A DNA stretch of 64,000 nucleotides from Rhodobacter sp. (GTDB taxonomy: Bacteria > Pseudomonadota > Alphaproteobacteria > Rhodobacterales > Rhodobacteraceae), in the NCBI GenBank assembly GCA_030065095.1, contig JASJDP010000005.1:124001-188000 (forward strand). The letters are read 5' to 3'. Below the pieces are notes generated by a model that saw only the letters and a list, made by a program, of their open reading frames with translations, did no database searches and was not told the DNA's origin. Numbering within the stretch: the stretch's first letter is position 1; the number at the start of each line of letters is the position of its first letter. Shown here one piece after another: positions 1 to 8,110 of this stretch. A program made the translations under genes and the position numbers.

Positions 1-126
1 CGCGCCCAGTTCCGGCCCGATTGCCGGGCGGGAGGGTTGCAGATCGCCAGGCCCTGCCGAACCCGGACACGTTCAGCGAAAGAAAATCGCCTCATATCGA
101 AGACGCCGGTTCGACGTCTTCCCTGA

Positions 127-315
127 GCACCCGTAGCTTAATTGGCAAGAGGCGGCCCCAGCAGAAGATTCGGAAACCTTGGCAACGAAATAAACAGTCA
201 CCCAGGGCATCGCTGTTAATTTACGAGCCATTGCGGAAGGTTGGAGCTGCGGCTACCCAAAAGCACCGGACTTGGAGGCCGGAGAGTACGGGTTCAAATC
301 CCGTCGGGTGCTCCA
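127..315 (+). tRNA. tRNA-like gene with a structured ~113-nt insert in the D-loop
   Basis: The outer parts form a complete cloverleaf. The acceptor stem GCACCCG (127-133) pairs with CGGGTGC (305-311), followed by U312 and an encoded CCA (313-315). The D-stem GCTT (136-139) pairs with AAGC (261-264). The anticodon stem is 266-270/278-282 with one A-G mismatch and loop CTTGGAG, reading UGG. The T-arm is ACGGG, TTCAAAT, CCCGT. Between D-loop sequence AATTGGCA and the 3' D-strand lies an insert (about 148-260) that itself folds: 151-162 with 246-257, 175-180 with 237-242, and 188-197 with 213-222 (9 of 10 pairs). UGG would mean proline, but G1-C72, U73 and A37 do not fit a normal bacterial tRNA-Pro. 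It could be an intron-containing tRNA, a pseudo-tRNA or a tRNA-derived ncRNA. The pairing is seen; function is unknown. Confidence 0.6.
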
Positions 316-755
316 CCTCTCCCCGCTCCTGCCGCTGTCGCAGCGACCGGCGACGACCGCCACTGTGTCCTGTCCTGAACTGCCGGCGCGCTGCCCGCGT
401 CGGCGCAAGGGCTGGTCTTTGACGGAAATCCCCCATAGCGCCCCATACCACCCAAGACTCCGCGGCCGTCCTCTGTCACGCAACCGCGCGACATGGAACG
501 AACCGGCCATGGTTGCACGCCAGCCGATCATCGGGCGCTTACCCAGATCGTGGCGCCGACGCTTTACGTCATCTCCTTCCGTGCGGACCGCCATGTCGTC
601 CGGTCCGCGCAGGTTTCGAAATCTGCCTCAGTCAACCGGCGCCGGATCGTGCATCTGTGCTCACATCGCGTCGCGCCGGGCCTCCAGGAAGTCACGATGG
701 TCGTTCAGAGCCGGCAAAGGTTCGAATTCCACCTGCATCGCGATAGTTTCCGTCC
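316..755. other. Intergenic stretch with no supported gene
   Basis: This 440-base stretch lies between the tRNA-like element and the AraC regulator gene. The open frames in it have no recognisable protein features, and I see no strong hairpin or repeat. It may hold the promoter of the AraC gene. Confidence 0.4.
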
Positions 756-1769
756 ATGGGCTGGATTTCCGTTGTCTTCGTTCACAAGGTGATCGACGCG
801 GCGACCGTGAATGTGGATGCGGGCGTTGCGCGCCGTCAGGTGTTGTTCCGATCGATCGGTGTCGATCCCGAGGCTCCGGTCGATCCCAAGCGGATGATCT
901 CTGACGTTGAATTCTTCGGTCTGCTCGAACGTGTCGCGGCGGGGAATGATGAAGGCCGTTCAATTCCTGTCCGTATCGGTGCGTCCATGCGATGCGACGA
1001 CTACGGCGCTTTCGGCTTGGCCTTCAAATCCGCGCCTGATCTGCTGGGGTCGTACCGGCGGGTCGAGCGCTTCGGCAAGGTCGTCACCTCGATTGCGAAC
1101 TTCCGTGTCCTGCCCGGGAACGGGACGGTGCGGATGGAGGTCATCCCGGGGCCGGACCTCTGCTATGGGCTGACGATGACCAACGAATTGGCGGTGGCGG
1201 CGGCAACGGCGCTGAGCCGGGAGGTTGCCCAGGGGGATTTCGCCCCGGCTGCCGTTCATTTCACCCACGCTGCACCGAACGACACCTCTGTGCAGCAAGC
1301 TCACTTTCGGTGTCCGGTTCACTATGGATCCGATCGCGATGCGCTCGAAGTGAGCCTTGCAGCGGCGACAAAGCCGAACCGTCTTGGCGACGCGGGCATC
1401 GCCGCCTTCTTCGACGCGCATCTGGACGAAGAACTCAAGGGGATTGAGGACCCGTCCGGCCTGTCCCGCCGCGTTCTGGACCAGATCGGCGATGCGCTCA
1501 GCGAGGGCGTTCCGACGCTCGCCCAGGTCGGGGCACGCCTTGGGATCAGCGGCCGAACCCTGCAACGGCGTTTGGCCGAAGTGGACCTGGCGTATCAGGA
1601 TCTGGTTTCGGAAGCCCGCCGAACACTGGCCAAGCAGTTCCTTCGCCAGACTGACTATGCCCTCGCCGAAATTGCGTTTCTGACCGGATTTTCGGATCAG
1701 AGCACCTTCACACGCGCGTTCAAGCGGTGGACCGGCCAGACGCCGGCAAGCTACCGGCGCGAGGGCTGA
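756..1769 (+). CDS. AraC family transcriptional regulator, arabinose-binding-like N-domain
   Basis: The 337-residue protein has the layout of AraC regulators with a large N-terminal ligand-binding domain (residues about 15-200) and a C-terminal double helix-turn-helix (about 240-335). The DNA-binding half shows the usual features: a first HTH around LGISGRTLQRRLAE and the signature region IAFLTGFSDQSTFTRAFKRW followed by TGQTPASYR. It lies 125 bases upstream of a co-directional NmrA-like reductase gene and a DUF4345 gene, which it may control; that is inference from position. The ATG at 756 gives a domain of normal length, though no strong ribosome binding site is visible. The ligand cannot be predicted. 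Confidence 0.85.
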   Translation: MGWISVVFVHKVIDAATVNVDAGVARRQVLFRSIGVDPEAPVDPKRMISDVEFFGLLERVAAGNDEGRSIPVRIGASMRCDDYGAFGLAFKSAPDLLGSYRRVERFGKVVTSIANFRVLPGNGTVRMEVIPGPDLCYGLTMTNELAVAAATALSREVAQGDFAPAAVHFTHAAPNDTSVQQAHFRCPVHYGSDRDALEVSLAAATKPNRLGDAGIAAFFDAHLDEELKGIEDPSGLSRRVLDQIGDALSEGVPTLAQVGARLGISGRTLQRRLAEVDLAYQDLVSEARRTLAKQFLRQTDYALAEIAFLTGFSDQSTFTRAFKRWTGQTPASYRREG

Positions 1770-1894
1770 TCGCCTTTTGCGAAGTGCGCCGTCCCGATTG
1801 GCGTGCCGGGCCAAAACACTGGCGCGCGGTGCAAATACCGCAGCCGGTCTCCGCCGTAATCCCTTGGGCACTCGTTCAGACAAGGGAGACCCCA

Positions 1895-2722
1895 ATGACA
1901 TTGAAACCAATCCTGGTGACGGGCGCGACCGGAAAGACCGGCTCTCGCGTCGTCAGACGGCTGCAGGGCGCTGACCGCGATGTCCGGTCCGGCTCTCGCA
2001 AGGCTCCGATCCCCTTTGACTGGGACCGGCCCGAGACCTGGGGCCCGGCGCTTGCGGGCATGGGCTCGGTCTATGTGAACTACCACCCCGATTTCGCCTT
2101 TCCGGGTGCCATCGAGAACCTGACCGCTTTCACCCGAACCGCCGCCTCGGCGGGGGTCGAGCGGCTTGTCATGCTGACGGGGCGGGGTGAGCATCACGCG
2201 GAACTCGGCGAACAGGTGATCGCCGGCTCCGGTCTTGATTACACGGTCGTTCGATCGGCCTGGTTTGCCCAGAACTTTTCCGAAGGATCCATGCGCGACC
2301 CGGTCATGGCCGGTGTTCTGCCGATGCCCGGCGGCGATATCGAGGAACCGATCGTCGACATCGACGATCTGGCGGATGTCGTGGTGGCGGCTCTGACCGA
2401 AGACGGCCACAGCGGACAAACCTACGAGATCTCTGGACCGCGCCTGCTGACCTTTGCCGAGGTCGCCGACATCCTGTCGGGCGCGATCGGCCGGCGGGTC
2501 GATTATCTGCCGATCTCGTTCGAAGAGTTCCACGCGGAACTCGCGGCGACGAGCGGCGCGCTTTTTGCCGACATCGTTACCTCGATCGCGCGCGAGACCT
2601 TCGATGGACGCAACGCCCGCGTCTGCGATGGCGTATTGCGCGCCATCGGCCGTCACCCCCGCGATTTCACCGAATTCGCCCAGTTTGCCGCACGGGCCGG
2701 CAAATGGGCCCTCGCGGCATGA
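1895..2722 (+). CDS. NmrA-like NAD(P)-binding protein
   Basis: This 275-residue atypical short-chain dehydrogenase of the NmrA/NAD(P)H-binding family begins with a Rossmann strand-loop-helix, VTGATGKTGSRVVRRL (residues about 8-23), whose GATGKTG loop binds the dinucleotide. The middle (VERLVMLTGRGEHH, then DYTVVRSAWFAQNF) matches the family's region following the active site, which in many members is a redox sensor rather than a working reductase. I chose the ATG at 1895 because AAGGGAGAC lies just upstream; the frame stays open upstream into the AraC gene but that part is not protein-like. It is followed after 37 bases by a DUF4345 gene, probably in one operon. Substrate unknown. Confidence 0.8.
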   Translation: MTLKPILVTGATGKTGSRVVRRLQGADRDVRSGSRKAPIPFDWDRPETWGPALAGMGSVYVNYHPDFAFPGAIENLTAFTRTAASAGVERLVMLTGRGEHHAELGEQVIAGSGLDYTVVRSAWFAQNFSEGSMRDPVMAGVLPMPGGDIEEPIVDIDDLADVVVAALTEDGHSGQTYEISGPRLLTFAEVADILSGAIGRRVDYLPISFEEFHAELAATSGALFADIVTSIARETFDGRNARVCDGVLRAIGRHPRDFTEFAQFAARAGKWALAA

Positions 2723-2759
2723 TCCCGCACCCTAAACGCTCAAATCGAAAGGACATCCC

Positions 2760-3188
2760 ATGACTATGACTCGATTCCAGAAGATCACCCTTGGCATCGC
2801 CGGTATCACCGCATTTGCCATCGGCGTCAGCATTCTATTTGTGCCGCAGGCGTTTTATGCCACCTACGGCATTGCAATTGGGCAGGATCCCAACCTGCTG
2901 AGCGAACTGCGCGCGCCCGGTGCGGGATTGGCGGCGCTTGGCGCGATCATGCTGGCGGGCCTCGTACGCGCAACGTGGGCGCCTGTTGCCCTTGTGGCCG
3001 CACTGACGGTCTATCTCGCCTTTCCTGTCGGCCGGATCGTCGGTCTTGCCGTTGACGGACCGCCTGGCGGCAGCGTCATCGGCGCCCTGATCTTTGAGGT
3101 CGTGATCGCTGCTCTGTGTCTGGTCGCCTTTGGTCGCCGCCGCGCGGGGCACGCGGCTGCGGAGCCTCTGGCCGGTTTGCGCGGCTGA
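2760..3188 (+). CDS. DUF4345 family small membrane protein
   Basis: This 142-residue protein has four predicted transmembrane helices (around residues 8-28, 50-68, 72-92 and 102-122) and the motif SELRAPGAGLAALGA after the first helix, which I associate with the DUF4345 family of four-helix proteins of unknown function. GAAAGGACATCCC upstream is a good ribosome binding site. It follows the NmrA-like gene at 37 bases, so the two are probably co-transcribed, a pairing that suggests a stress or redox response under the AraC regulator. That link is inference. Confidence 0.7.
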   Translation: MTMTRFQKITLGIAGITAFAIGVSILFVPQAFYATYGIAIGQDPNLLSELRAPGAGLAALGAIMLAGLVRATWAPVALVAALTVYLAFPVGRIVGLAVDGPPGGSVIGALIFEVVIAALCLVAFGRRRAGHAAAEPLAGLRG

Positions 3189-3641
3189 CTGCATCGGCGC
3201 TTTGATGAAGGAGGGGGTGGCGCGCCGTTCGGCTGTGCCATCCCCATCCGGGCTTCGCCCGCAGACCGCGGTCCAGACGTATTGTGCACAGGCCACTGCC
3301 GTCACGATCATGGCCGTTTCTCGCTTCTGTGCATCTGCGGTTCGAAGCGACTGCCGGATGGAACCAGCCCGTCAAAGGCTGCCAGCGAAAATCCTCTCCA
3401 ACATGGCTTGGGGTCTTGCACCGCCGGTTAGGGGCGATGGACATTATCCATGTCTGCCTCCCGGACTGTCCAAGCCTCCAGGCTGTCCGGGTGGCTGGCT
3501 GGGAATGCCGGCGCATTGTTGCCTCTCTTTCGTTGGCCTGGTTAATCCCGACAAAAAGACTAAGTGACACCTGCCGTCTTGTCTCCGGCGGGGTGAGGCG
3601 ATTAGGTACCGGTCAGCGAGGTCAAGGATGGCGCCAGGGCG
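3189..3641. other. Intergenic region upstream of the iron permease
   Basis: These 453 bases hold no supported gene. The last 100 bases contain the operator-like site at 3543-3568 described separately. A short GC-rich inverted stretch lies near 3215-3260. The permease promoter must lie here. Confidence 0.4.
3543..3568 (+). promoter_or_regulatory. Putative iron-responsive operator upstream of the permease gene
   Basis: TAATCCCGACAAAAAGACTA and the following AGTGAC closely resemble the site upstream of the iron-binding protein gene (6533-6558, AATCCGATAGAAAAAGTCAG then TTAC). The shared core reads AATCC(C)GA...AAAAAG-C-AGT-A. Both lie upstream of iron-uptake genes. Rhodobacterales use an IscR-type iron regulator with a related box; assigning this site to it is inference. 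Confidence 0.4.
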
Positions 3642-5333
3642 ATGCGCGAAACGCCTTTGAGGCAAGGCAACTCCGGCGAACGGGGCTTGAGCGGCATCGC
3701 GGTGCTGATCGCGGCCTTTTGCCTTTTGCCGATGGTCGCCGTCCTGATGGCCGCGATCTCGGCCGACTCGAGCACGTTGGCACATCTCGCGGACACCGTT
3801 TTGCCGCGCTACACCGCCACCACCTTGCTTTTGGTACTGTCGGTTGGCGCTGGCACATTCCTGATCGGCACCGTTGCCGCGTGGCTGGTGGTGATGGCCG
3901 AATTTCCCGGACGGCGGGTTCTGGAGGTCGCTCTGGTGATCCCACTGGCGTTTCCGGCCTATGTGATGGCCTATGCCTATACCCACATTCTGGACCATCC
4001 GGGCATCGTGCAGGCGACGTTGCGCGACGTCACGGGGTGGGGTCCGCGCGACTATTGGTTTCCGGAAATCCGCTCGGTGGGCGGCGCGGCGATGATGCTG
4101 GTGCTCGTGCTGTATCCTTATGTCTACCTGCTCGCCCGCGCGGCCTTTATCAGCCAAAGCGCCACGACCTTCTTCGCGGCACGGTCGCTTGGGCGCAGTC
4201 CGCGCGGCGCGTTCTGGAGCGTGTCGCTGCCCATGGCCCGCCCGGCGATCGCCGCAGGGGTTCTGCTGGCGGCGATGGAAACCATCGCGGATTTCGGCAC
4301 GGTGTCCTATTTCGGGGTGCAGACTTTCGCCACGGGTATCTACACCAGCTGGTTTTCGATGGCCGACCGGGCCGCGGCGGCGCAACTGGCGCTGGGGCTT
4401 TTGGCCTTCGCCTTGCTGTTGGCGATGCTCGAACGGACGAGCCGCGGTGCCGCAAAGTACCATACAGGCGGCCGCAAGGAAGGCATGCCGCGAATCCCGC
4501 TGGTGGGAAAGATGAAATGGCTCGCCGTCACGATGTGCACCCTTCCGGTGCTGTTCGGTGCGGTTTTGCCTGCGATCGCCCTGTCCGCCATGGCGTTTGG
4601 GTCCGAACAGGACTTGCTCAGCCGGCGCTACATCGGCTTTATCCGGAACTCGCTGACGCTCGCCTGCATCGCCGCGATCCTGACGGTACTGGCGGCCACG
4701 GTGCTCGGCAGCTGCAATCGCGCGATGCCGCGCTCGTCCACGCGGTGGGCACTTTATATCGGGCGCCTGGGCTATGCGGTTCCGGGCGGGGTCATTGCGG
4801 TTGGCTTGCTCGTGCCGTTTGCAGCCTTCGACAATGCGCTCGACGCCTGGATGCGGGCCACGTTCGACATCTCCACCGGCCTGCTTCTTACCGGCTCGAT
4901 CTGGCTCTTGGTCGGGGCCTACATGATCCGGTTCCTCGCAGCCGCCATCGGTGCCTATGAGGGCGGCATTGCGTCGGTCGGCCCGAACATGGATGCCGCC
5001 GCGCGGGTTCTGGGCAACAGTGTCCTGGGGACCATCCGCAAGGTTCACGTGCCCCTGCTGCGCCCGAGCCTGTTCACCGCCGCGCTGATCGTCTTCGTCG
5101 ACGTGATGAAGGAATTGCCCGCGACGCTGATCATGCGGCCTTTCAACTTCGATACGCTCGCGGTCCAGGCCCATCGGCTTGCGGCCGACGAGCGGCTGGA
5201 AGGCGCGGCGGTGCCGAGCCTGGTGATCGCGGGGATCGGGCTTCTTCCCGTCATTCTGCTGATCCGTGGCATTCGACGGGACGCGGCCGACAGGCGGGCG
5301 GTTGCGCCGGGGCGGTCGGGCCGTCCGGCCTGA
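3642..5333 (+). CDS. Iron(III) ABC transporter permease (FbpB/SfuB type)
   Basis: This 563-residue inner-membrane protein is made of two fused permease halves, each about six transmembrane helices, as in FbpB/SfuB-type ferric iron transporters. Each half carries a cytoplasmic coupling (EAA-type) loop: around residues 180-200 (ARSLGRSPRGAFWSVSLPMA) and about 450-470 (DAAARVLGNSVLGTIRKVHV). The N-terminal half includes VIPLAFPAYVMAYAYTHILD, typical of this group. It lies tail to tail with the iron-binding protein gene. No ATPase gene is present in the window, so a distant ATPase must energise it. The upstream AT-rich site suggests iron control. Family confidence is high; the ferric substrate is inferred from the neighbour. 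Confidence 0.88.
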   Translation: MRETPLRQGNSGERGLSGIAVLIAAFCLLPMVAVLMAAISADSSTLAHLADTVLPRYTATTLLLVLSVGAGTFLIGTVAAWLVVMAEFPGRRVLEVALVIPLAFPAYVMAYAYTHILDHPGIVQATLRDVTGWGPRDYWFPEIRSVGGAAMMLVLVLYPYVYLLARAAFISQSATTFFAARSLGRSPRGAFWSVSLPMARPAIAAGVLLAAMETIADFGTVSYFGVQTFATGIYTSWFSMADRAAAAQLALGLLAFALLLAMLERTSRGAAKYHTGGRKEGMPRIPLVGKMKWLAVTMCTLPVLFGAVLPAIALSAMAFGSEQDLLSRRYIGFIRNSLTLACIAAILTVLAATVLGSCNRAMPRSSTRWALYIGRLGYAVPGGVIAVGLLVPFAAFDNALDAWMRATFDISTGLLLTGSIWLLVGAYMIRFLAAAIGAYEGGIASVGPNMDAAARVLGNSVLGTIRKVHVPLLRPSLFTAALIVFVDVMKELPATLIMRPFNFDTLAVQAHRLAADERLEGAAVPSLVIAGIGLLPVILLIRGIRRDAADRRAVAPGRSGRPA

Positions 5334-5406
5334 GAACTCCGGGAAGGATTTTCCTTAGGTCCACGTGCTACCGGTTCTGCCTTGAGCGGACTTGGCCGGC
5401 GCGCGC

Positions 5407-5433
5407 GGCGGGGCTGCGCCCCTTGATTCCGCA
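5407..5433 (+). repeat. Dispersed palindromic repeat, copy 1 (partial)
   Basis: GGCGGGGCTGCGCCCCTTGA followed by TTCCGCA is a partial copy, in opposite orientation, of the element at 40274-40386. It forms a hairpin GGGGC-TGC-GCCCC and lies between two convergent genes, the usual place for REP-type sequences. Confidence 0.6.
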
Positions 5434-5492
5434 CGGGGGCCCCGACGCGCGCTTCGGGCCAACCCGCGCCGTTTGATGACTGGATGGAAGGC

Positions 5493-6515
5493 TTACTCCC
5501 AGCCCGCCTCATTCAGGAGCTTCAGAGCGTCCGGCACGTTGTCGGCGATGACCGTGGCGTCCAGATCGTCGGGCTTGAAGAAGCCAAGCTGCGCCACCGA
5601 GGCGCTCAACGCCACGCCCGGCACCGCAGGATATTCGTCGTTGCCAGCCGAGAAATACTGCTGTGCCTGATCCGAGACGAGGTATTCCAGGAACTTGACT
5701 GCATTCCCTTTGTTGGGCGCATTCGCCGCCAAGCCGCCGCCCGACAGGTTCATATGCGCCCCGATCGAATCCTGATTCGGGAACACCCAGCCGATCTTCT
5801 CGAGGTCCGAGCTGAGGCCGGAGACGTCCTTTCGGATTGCGCGCGCGAAGTAATAAGTATTCGACATCGCAATATCGCATTCACCCGAGACGATGCCGCG
5901 TAGCTGGTCGGTGTCGCCACCCTGCGGGTCGCGGGCGAAGTTCGCGACAACGGCCTTCGCCCAGTCGAGGGTCGCGTCATAGCCCAGATGCTCGATCAAC
6001 GCCGCGGTGATGGTCTGGGTGTAGACGTTCGAGGACGACCGGATGCAGACCTTACCCTTGTACTTCGGGTCGGCGAGGTCCTGGTAGGTCATCGGCGGGT
6101 CGGTGACATCCGCCTTGTCGTAGAACAGTATGCGCGCGCGCTGCGAAAAGCCGAACCACTGGTTGTCTTCGTCCTGCAGATAGGACGGAACGCGCGCCTC
6201 GAGCACGGCGCTTTCGGCCGCTTGCAGCACGCCGGCATTCTTGGCCCGCTCAAGCCGGGATGTGTCGACGGTCAGAAGCACGTCGGCCGGTGAATTGACG
6301 CCCTCAGCTTCCATCCGGACGATCAGTTCGTCGGCTTTGCCTTCGATCCTGTTGATCGTGATCCCGGTCATTTCTTCGAAGTCTGAATAGAGCCGCTCGT
6401 CGGTATCGTAGTGCCGCGACGAGTAGAGGTTCAGCTCACCCTCGGCATAGGCAAACACGGATGAGCCGAGCACTGCGGTGATCGCCAGCACCGAGGCTTT
6501 GAGGTTTCTGCGCAT
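5493..6515 (-). CDS. Fe(III) ABC transporter substrate-binding protein (FutA/FbpA type)
   Basis: This 340-residue periplasmic protein has a signal peptide (residues 1-24, cleavage about VFAYA/EG) followed by LNLYSSRHYDTDERLYSDFE, the start typical of ferric-ion-binding proteins. Candidate iron ligands are the tyrosines in SSRHY near the N-terminus and the pair in MSNTYYFAR in the C-terminal lobe. It would deliver iron to the convergent permease. The two genes face each other across 159 bases, an arrangement that requires separate promoters. The upstream site at 6533-6558 matches the one before the permease, which points to shared iron-dependent control. The family is clear; iron versus another trivalent ligand rests on homology. 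Confidence 0.9.
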   Translation of the reverse strand: MRRNLKASVLAITAVLGSSVFAYAEGELNLYSSRHYDTDERLYSDFEEMTGITINRIEGKADELIVRMEAEGVNSPADVLLTVDTSRLERAKNAGVLQAAESAVLEARVPSYLQDEDNQWFGFSQRARILFYDKADVTDPPMTYQDLADPKYKGKVCIRSSSNVYTQTITAALIEHLGYDATLDWAKAVVANFARDPQGGDTDQLRGIVSGECDIAMSNTYYFARAIRKDVSGLSSDLEKIGWVFPNQDSIGAHMNLSGGGLAANAPNKGNAVKFLEYLVSDQAQQYFSAGNDEYPAVPGVALSASVAQLGFFKPDDLDATVIADNVPDALKLLNEAGWE

Positions 6516-6532
6516 GTTTCTCTCCTGAAGGA

Positions 6533-6558
6533 CAAATCCGATAGAAAAAGTCAGTTAC
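6533..6558 (-). promoter_or_regulatory. Putative iron-responsive operator upstream of the iron-binding protein gene
   Basis: This is the partner of the site at 3543-3568 and lies 18 bases upstream of the gene's start codon. Read on the plus strand it is AAATCCGATAGAAAAAGTCA followed by GTTACC. Relative to the gene it is inverted compared with the permease site, which is possible for a near-palindromic operator. Its proximity to the start would suit repression. Confidence 0.4.
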
Positions 6559-6790
6559 CCGAATGAGGCGCAAAAGCAAGGGGTTTCTGAGTGAATTTGT
6601 CGGACATATGTGATCGGCGCGGTTTCGCGCGGTTGAGAGCGGCTCTTGCAGCATTTCGCCCAAAAATCTCCGACTGGCCGGTCTGGCTTTGCGCGCCTCT
6701 GGAAGCCCTGGACCGCGGCTTCGGGTGGAGCGGGTCTTCGCCGGTTGGCCTCCGAATGATCCCGGCGAGTACCGGCCTTGGGCATTGGCG

Positions 6791-6830
6791 AGTGACAACC
6801 CATACGAATCGTGATAGTCACCCATACACG
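6791..6830 (+). promoter_or_regulatory. Direct repeat ACCCATAC upstream of the biosynthetic operon
   Basis: GTGACAACCCATAC (6793-6806 region) and TAGTCACCCATAC (6815-6827 region) are near-identical and offset by 22 bases, two helical turns, about 60-90 bases before the first gene of the operon. Such spacing is typical of a dimeric activator site, but no regulator is assigned. Confidence 0.3.
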
Positions 6831-6886
6831 TTATAAGTGCGAGAGAAGTGGAGGTGGGCGTTTCAATATAGGGGACCGCGTCGGTC

Positions 6887-8074
6887 ATGAGAGATATTGC
6901 AATCGTCACCACGCAAGAAACCGGAAACATCGCCCGTACACTTGTCGGCCGCGCCGCACGCTCGGTGCGTGAACGCACGAATTTGGTCGCGGCCACAAAC
7001 CAGCCGTCCGACTATGTGCTGAATTGCATGAGACTGGCGACCAACTCGGTTCAGGTCGAAGGCTACAGCGGAAATCGCTTCCATGAAGGCGCCGAGGCCT
7101 ATGACGCTGTTGAACGTTTCTGCATCAAAAGTGCTGCCGAATTGTTTGGATCAAAGTACGCGTCTGTGCAGGCCTGGCGCTGTACAAATGGGTTGCTGGG
7201 CGTCACCCGGGCGCTCGCAAAACCTGGCGACCGGGTTCTTGGGCTCGAGTGTGCCAGCGGAGGATACTACGCCACTTCGACCAAGGCACATTTGATCGGA
7301 AAACTATATGACGTCGCCACCTACACGGTGTCGGAATCCGATTGCCGGCTGGACTATGATCTGATCCGAGAGCGCGCGCTGCACGAACGCCCAAAGATCA
7401 TCTTTGCAGGCGACACAAGCCACTCCCGCGACTGGAACTGGCCGGCCATGCGGAGCATCGCCGACGAAGCGGGCGCCTATCTTGTCGCCGACATTTCGCA
7501 GACTGCCGGGCTGATTGCCAGCGAAGTGCTTTCGAGCCCGGTTCAATTTGCCGACGTCACGCTGTTCGCCACGTACAAGACATTCCGCGGCCCGCATGGT
7601 TGCATTGTTCTGGCCAACACAGGCGAAATATGGAAGGCAATTCAGAGTCGTCTCTACCCCGAGCTTCAGGGCAGCGTTGTGGCCTCGACGCTTGCTGGTC
7701 TTGCCGCCACATTGGAAGAGGCCGGCACACCCGAATACGCCGAATATCAGCGTCACGTCGTAGACGTAAGCCGTCGGCTGGCGGAGGGCGTCGCGGCCCA
7801 GGGCGTAGAGATCGTGACCGGTGGCACCGACAATCATGGTTTCATCGCCGTCATGCCCGATGACGGCAATTCGAGCGCCGCAGACGCGTGCCAGATGCTG
7901 TCGCGCCAAGGCATTCTGACCAACAAGACGCCGATCCCCTTTGATCGCCGGTCCCTGTTCGCCTCAAGCGGCGTTCGAATTGGGGCGTCTTATATTGCAA
8001 ATCTCGAAGTCAGCGACGACGAGATCGACAGTATTGCAGGCCGCATTGGAAGAACGATCAGATCGCTTCATTGA
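6887..8074 (+). CDS. SHMT-like PLP-dependent enzyme
   Basis: This 395-residue protein follows serine hydroxymethyltransferase throughout: LVAATNQPS at 33-41 replaces LIASENFVS, EGYSGNRFHEG at 58-68 replaces EGYPGKRYYGG, the PLP-binding region VADISQTAG begins about 200, and the Schiff-base lysine is K231 in ATYKTFRGPHG. The catalytic Glu (E58) is kept. The tyrosine pair that contacts folate reads FH, the PLP-stacking His (SHGGH) reads ASGGY, and the His after the cofactor Asp is Gln. These changes suggest an aldolase, transaldolase or other C-C lyase rather than the housekeeping folate enzyme. It is the first gene of the 6.9-16.7 kb operon, 36 bases before the sulfotransferase-adenylation gene, so it probably supplies or tailors an amino acid unit. 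Confidence 0.8.
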   Translation: MRDIAIVTTQETGNIARTLVGRAARSVRERTNLVAATNQPSDYVLNCMRLATNSVQVEGYSGNRFHEGAEAYDAVERFCIKSAAELFGSKYASVQAWRCTNGLLGVTRALAKPGDRVLGLECASGGYYATSTKAHLIGKLYDVATYTVSESDCRLDYDLIRERALHERPKIIFAGDTSHSRDWNWPAMRSIADEAGAYLVADISQTAGLIASEVLSSPVQFADVTLFATYKTFRGPHGCIVLANTGEIWKAIQSRLYPELQGSVVASTLAGLAATLEEAGTPEYAEYQRHVVDVSRRLAEGVAAQGVEIVTGGTDNHGFIAVMPDDGNSSAADACQMLSRQGILTNKTPIPFDRRSLFASSGVRIGASYIANLEVSDDEIDSIAGRIGRTIRSLH

Positions 8075-8110
8075 CCGTTCGAATACCCCACCAATAAAGC
8101 GAGAGCGCAC

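Noticed and set aside
148-260. Group I or group II self-splicing intron in the tRNA-like gene
   Set aside because: The insert is only about 113 bases, far below group I size, no P/Q/R/S-like core was seen, and it lies in the D-loop rather than the anticodon loop.
127-315. tmRNA (ssrA)
   Set aside because: A normal D-stem, anticodon arm and acceptor are present and no tag reading frame is visible; alphaproteobacterial tmRNA is a permuted two-piece RNA.
3284-4960. 558-residue plus-strand frame overlapping the iron permease
   Set aside because: It is out of frame with the permease, Arg/Gly-rich and has no membrane or domain pattern.
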